The position numbers and the translations under genes were made by a program. 45,143 nt of DNA from Pseudomonadota bacterium (GTDB lineage: Bacteria; Desulfobacterota; Desulfobacteria; Desulfobacterales; Desulfobacteraceae). The notes beneath the pieces were generated by a model. It saw only the letters and a list, made by a program, of their open reading frames with translations, ran no database searches and had not been told where the DNA came from. Positions 42,609 to 45,143 of this stretch are shown one piece after another (positions within the stretch are counted from its first letter, which is position 1; each line of letters starts with the position of its first letter). The stretch covers positions 1 to 45,143 of the forward strand of contig JAHJLN010000434.1 in assembly GCA_018821715.1 (NCBI GenBank). Direction: 5' to 3'.

Positions 42609-44059
42609 TGCGCTGGAAATTTATCGCAAGTATTATCGGTATTCTTTTGGTTTTCCTGGGACTGTCCATGGTGTTCCCTTTACTTGTCAGCTTTCACTAT
42701 CATGATCTAGCCCATGACAATTTTATTCGCTCCATCGGCATTACCATGGTGGCAGGGCTGATCCTTATTCTTGTGTCAAAAAAAAGAGACAGTGAAGAGT
42801 ATATCAATCAGAAAGAGGGGATGACGGCTGTTGCTCTGGCCTGGACAGCCATTGGTCTTTTCGGTGCCCTGCCCTTTTATTTTGACCCTGAATTCACCAA
42901 TTTTACCGATGCTTTTTTTGAATCGGTTTCCGGATTTACAACCACCGGATCATCTGTGATGACGGATATTGAAGGTGCTGCCAAGAGTCTTCTTTTCTGG
43001 AGAAGTTTAATCCAATGGCTGGGCGGCATGGGAATTATTGTCCTGTCCCTTGCCATACTGCCGTTTTTAGGGGTGGGGGGCATCCAGTTGTATAAAGCAG
43101 AAGTCCCAAGCCCGGTACCGGATAAGCTTACACCAAGGCTGAGTGATTCGGCAAAAATCTTATGGGTTGTTTATGCCGGGATCACCCTGACCCAAATCAT
43201 TTTTTTATTAGGGGGCGGCATGCCGTTGTTTGAAGCAACCTGTCATGCATTAACTACCCTGCCCACCGGTGGTTTTTCTCCGAAAAATGCATCTGTTGCC
43301 CATTATAACAGTGCTTTTTTCGATTATGTGATGGTTATTTTTATGGTCCTGGCAGGCATTAATTTTTCCTTGCATTACCAGATGCTCAGGGGTAAAACAC
43401 TTGCTTTCTGGGAAGATACAGAATGCAGATTTTTTCTTGGACTGACACTGGGATTGACCCTCCTGGTTACATGGGATATTTATGGCTCGGTTTACACTTC
43501 TGTTAAAGATGCCTTCCGGTTTGCAAGCTTTCAAGTTGTCTCAATTCTTACCACAACCGGATTTGCAACAGCAGATTATGAAAAATTCCCGGGATTAAGT
43601 CAGGTTATTTTGTTTGTCTGCATGTTTATCGGGGCCTCTGCGGGATCAACCGGCGGCGGCATGAAATGTGCCAGGATTCTTGCCTGTTTTAAATATTGTT
43701 ACAGGGAATTGTTCAAGATCATACACCCCAGAAGCATCAGTCATATCAAAATCAATAATACGGTTATTTCCGATGAGGTGCTTCGAAGTATCATGGGATT
43801 TCTGGCGCTTTATATCGGTCTTTTTGTCCTGTCAAGCATTGCTCTTGCCTGCATGGGCGTTGACATGATGACGGCTTTTGGTGCGGTTGCCGCCTGCATC
43901 GGGAATATCGGCCCTGGATTTGGAACGGTTGGCCCCACGGAGAATTTTGCCCACCTGCCGGTTCTTGGAAAATGGCTGCTTGCCTGGTGCATGCTGTTGG
44001 GCAGGCTGGAAATTTATACGGTTATTATTCTCTTTGTTCCTGAATTCTGGAAAAAATAA
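42608..44059 (+). CDS. trkH: Trk potassium uptake channel TrkH
   Basis: The 483-residue protein has the four pore repeats of the TrkH/KtrB family with the filter glycines in TTGSSVM, PTGGFSPKNA, TTGFATADY and GNIGPGFGTVGP, and the usual VSGFTTTG and SAGSTGGGMKCARI segments. It forms the membrane channel driven by TrkA. It overlaps trkA and converges with the cNMP-fold gene at 44072, only 12 bases apart, with no clear terminator in between. Confidence 0.96.
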   Translation: MRWKFIASIIGILLVFLGLSMVFPLLVSFHYHDLAHDNFIRSIGITMVAGLILILVSKKRDSEEYINQKEGMTAVALAWTAIGLFGALPFYFDPEFTNFTDAFFESVSGFTTTGSSVMTDIEGAAKSLLFWRSLIQWLGGMGIIVLSLAILPFLGVGGIQLYKAEVPSPVPDKLTPRLSDSAKILWVVYAGITLTQIIFLLGGGMPLFEATCHALTTLPTGGFSPKNASVAHYNSAFFDYVMVIFMVLAGINFSLHYQMLRGKTLAFWEDTECRFFLGLTLGLTLLVTWDIYGSVYTSVKDAFRFASFQVVSILTTTGFATADYEKFPGLSQVILFVCMFIGASAGSTGGGMKCARILACFKYCYRELFKIIHPRSISHIKINNTVISDEVLRSIMGFLALYIGLFVLSSIALACMGVDMMTAFGAVAACIGNIGPGFGTVGPTENFAHLPVLGKWLLAWCMLLGRLEIYTVIILFVPEFWKK

Positions 44060-44071
44060 AAAAAATCTTTA

Positions 44072-44545
44072 TTAAACTTGTTTAATTTCAGGGTGTGTTG
44101 CCAGAGAATTCAAAAACTGCCGGGTATGACGGTCCATTCTTGATTTAAAAAGTTCAACCACTTTTTGCATCAAGGTGTGTCCGATCTCGAAATCTGATTC
44201 AAACAACTCCCGCATCTGATCGCCTGAAACAGTAATAATTGAGCTTGTCTGGGCACAGATTGCCGTAAAAGTACTGACAGCCTCCCCCATTAAAGCAGAG
44301 ACCCCGAATGTTCTTCCGTATGATACTTCATCCAGGGTCAATGATTTTCCTGAACCCGATCGGCTGTTTAAAAAGACTTTACCGGAAACCAGCATATATA
44401 AAAGCTTTTGTTCCTGTTCCTGCCGAAATAGAATGCTTTCTTCATCAAATGTTTCAAGCTGTGCTATGGCGCCAACTTTTTCAAGTACACTACCCGGCAA
44501 ATCTTTGAGAAAAACTATTTTTTTCAGTACGTCTTTTTCAACCAT
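44072..44545 (-). CDS. Stand-alone cyclic-nucleotide-binding-fold protein
   Basis: The 157-residue protein is one cNMP-type beta-barrel: FLKDLPGSVLEKVGAIAQLE, SILFRQEQEQKLLYMLVSGK, then FGVSALMGEAVSTFTAICAQ, and a C-terminal helix with basic residues (KSRMDRHTRQFLNSL). There is no helix-turn-helix. The phosphate cassette lacks the arginine that binds the cyclic phosphate in CRP-like proteins (STFTA instead of RTA-type), so cAMP binding is doubtful. AGGACC precedes the ATG at 44545. It is 40 bases downstream of a paralogue. Confidence 0.85.
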   Translation of the reverse strand: MVEKDVLKKIVFLKDLPGSVLEKVGAIAQLETFDEESILFRQEQEQKLLYMLVSGKVFLNSRSGSGKSLTLDEVSYGRTFGVSALMGEAVSTFTAICAQTSSIITVSGDQMRELFESDFEIGHTLMQKVVELFKSRMDRHTRQFLNSLATHPEIKQV

Positions 44546-44585
44546 TGTTATAGGTCCTAACTAAAATTATGTTAATTCAGCTAAA

Positions 44586-45092
44586 TTAAATCACAAGGGT
44601 AAGATTTTCAATATCATTAATGTCTTCTTTTAATTCAGGATTTTCATCCAGGGTCTTTATGATCATTTGAGCCCTTAAATCCATATGTCGTTTATACTGT
44701 CTGGCAACACCCAGCATCATATAATAGGCCAATTCATGATTCGTCTCAAATAATTGAATCATTCTTTTGCCTGAAAGGGTAATAACCTCGCAGGGTTCCT
44801 GACAAATTGCCGTATAAGAAGCTTTTGATCCTTTAATGAGTGCAGAGGTGCCGAAAGAAGACCCGGATTGGATATAATCGAGAATCACATCAATTTCTGC
44901 TGTAAGTTCTTTTTTTACCAACACCTGCCCCATAATCAGCATATAAAATGTGTCAACCTTATCATTCACTGTTATCAATTGGGTATCGATCCCAAAAATG
45001 CTTAATTGCGCTTCATTGGCGATAATCTCAAGCAAATGATTGGGAACATCCTTTAAAAGGTTGATCCGCTTTAAATCTTCTATTTTTACCAT
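44586..45092 (-). CDS. Stand-alone cyclic-nucleotide-binding-fold protein
   Basis: The 168-residue protein is a paralogue of the one at 44072: INLLKDVPNHLLEIIANEAQ, QLITVNDKVDTFYMLIMGQV, FGTSALIKGSKASYTAICQE and a basic C-terminal helix. The ligand cassette again lacks the usual arginine (KASYTA). There is no DNA-binding domain. It starts at 45092 with GAGG upstream and 51 bases before the window edge, so further genes of the operon may lie beyond. A role as protein-protein adaptor or sensor next to potassium transport genes is possible but unproven. Confidence 0.85.
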   Translation of the reverse strand: MVKIEDLKRINLLKDVPNHLLEIIANEAQLSIFGIDTQLITVNDKVDTFYMLIMGQVLVKKELTAEIDVILDYIQSGSSFGTSALIKGSKASYTAICQEPCEVITLSGKRMIQLFETNHELAYYMMLGVARQYKRHMDLRAQMIIKTLDENPELKEDINDIENLTLVI

Positions 45093-45143
45093 AGTTAAGC
45101 CTCGTGTGCTAAGTTAATACATAAACCAAAAAAACAAAAGAAA

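Noticed and set aside
1-45143. tRNA, rRNA, CRISPR arrays, transposase genes, integrase or phage genes
   Set aside because: Looked for by pattern (spaced repeats, transposase or integrase motifs, terminal inverted repeats, cloverleaf-like stretches with GGTTC-type arms) and found none. The broken genes are explained by deletions and point changes, not by inserted elements.

Overview
The window reads as chromosome of a sulfate-reducing deltaproteobacterium (Desulfobacterota, most like Desulfobacteraceae such as Desulfobacula or Desulfobacterium). This is inferred from protein style: very many two-component proteins, DASS and SulP anion transporters, split pntAa/pntAb/pntB, an NDP-forming acyl-CoA synthetase fused to an acetyltransferase, and many strong AGGAG-type ribosome sites on moderately AT-rich DNA. 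No rRNA, tRNA, CRISPR array, insertion sequence or phage gene was seen.

Layout. (1) 1-6810, minus strand: one signalling/transport operon, read right to left: dCache histidine kinase, two receiver proteins, a DASS (SLC13) transporter, a receiver-kinase hybrid, a receiver, a CBS-pair protein and a kinase cut by the window edge. (2) 7110-17147, minus: a 1004-residue membrane protein with a PHP-like metal-site pattern, an acyl-CoA synthetase/GNAT fusion, two universal stress proteins, acuB, a broken acuA, a cytidylate-kinase-like protein and a stand-alone CBM48 protein. (3) 17629-25330: two receiver-CBS fusions, a TauE/SafE permease, and a second kinase/receiver/DASS cassette with two small membrane proteins. 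(4) 25678-28714, plus: a kinase and an NtrC-type activator behind a sigma-70-like promoter. (5) 28987-34357, plus: HEAT-like protein, pntAa-pntAb-pntB and gdhA; pntB carries its NADP(H)-binding domain III twice. (6) 34455-38302, minus: a second kinase/NtrC pair, a gdh pseudogene with two internal deletions and a Cys-rich small protein. (7) 38583-45092: a second cytidylate-kinase-like protein, SulP, TrkA-TrkH and two stand-alone cNMP-fold proteins.

The feature that ties the region together is sigma-54 control. Six -24/-12 elements with exact GG-N10-GC spacing, all ending in TTGCT, lie 25-105 bases (estimated leader) before genes in the right orientation: acuB/usp, CBM48/kinase-like, receiver-CBS, kinase/receiver/DASS, HEAT-pnt-gdhA, and Cys-rich/gdh-pseudogene. 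Two activators with intact GAFTGA loops are encoded in the same window. I infer a local sigma-54 regulon linking anion uptake, NADPH/glutamate metabolism, acetyl-CoA control and stress or energy sensing.

Three loci are broken or need resequencing: gdh copy 2 (two deletions, not explicable as base-call error), acuA (in-frame TAA plus an apparent one-base loss in a T run), and a 58-codon gene between the usp genes (apparent one-base loss in an A run). Homopolymer sequencing error remains possible for the two single-base cases.
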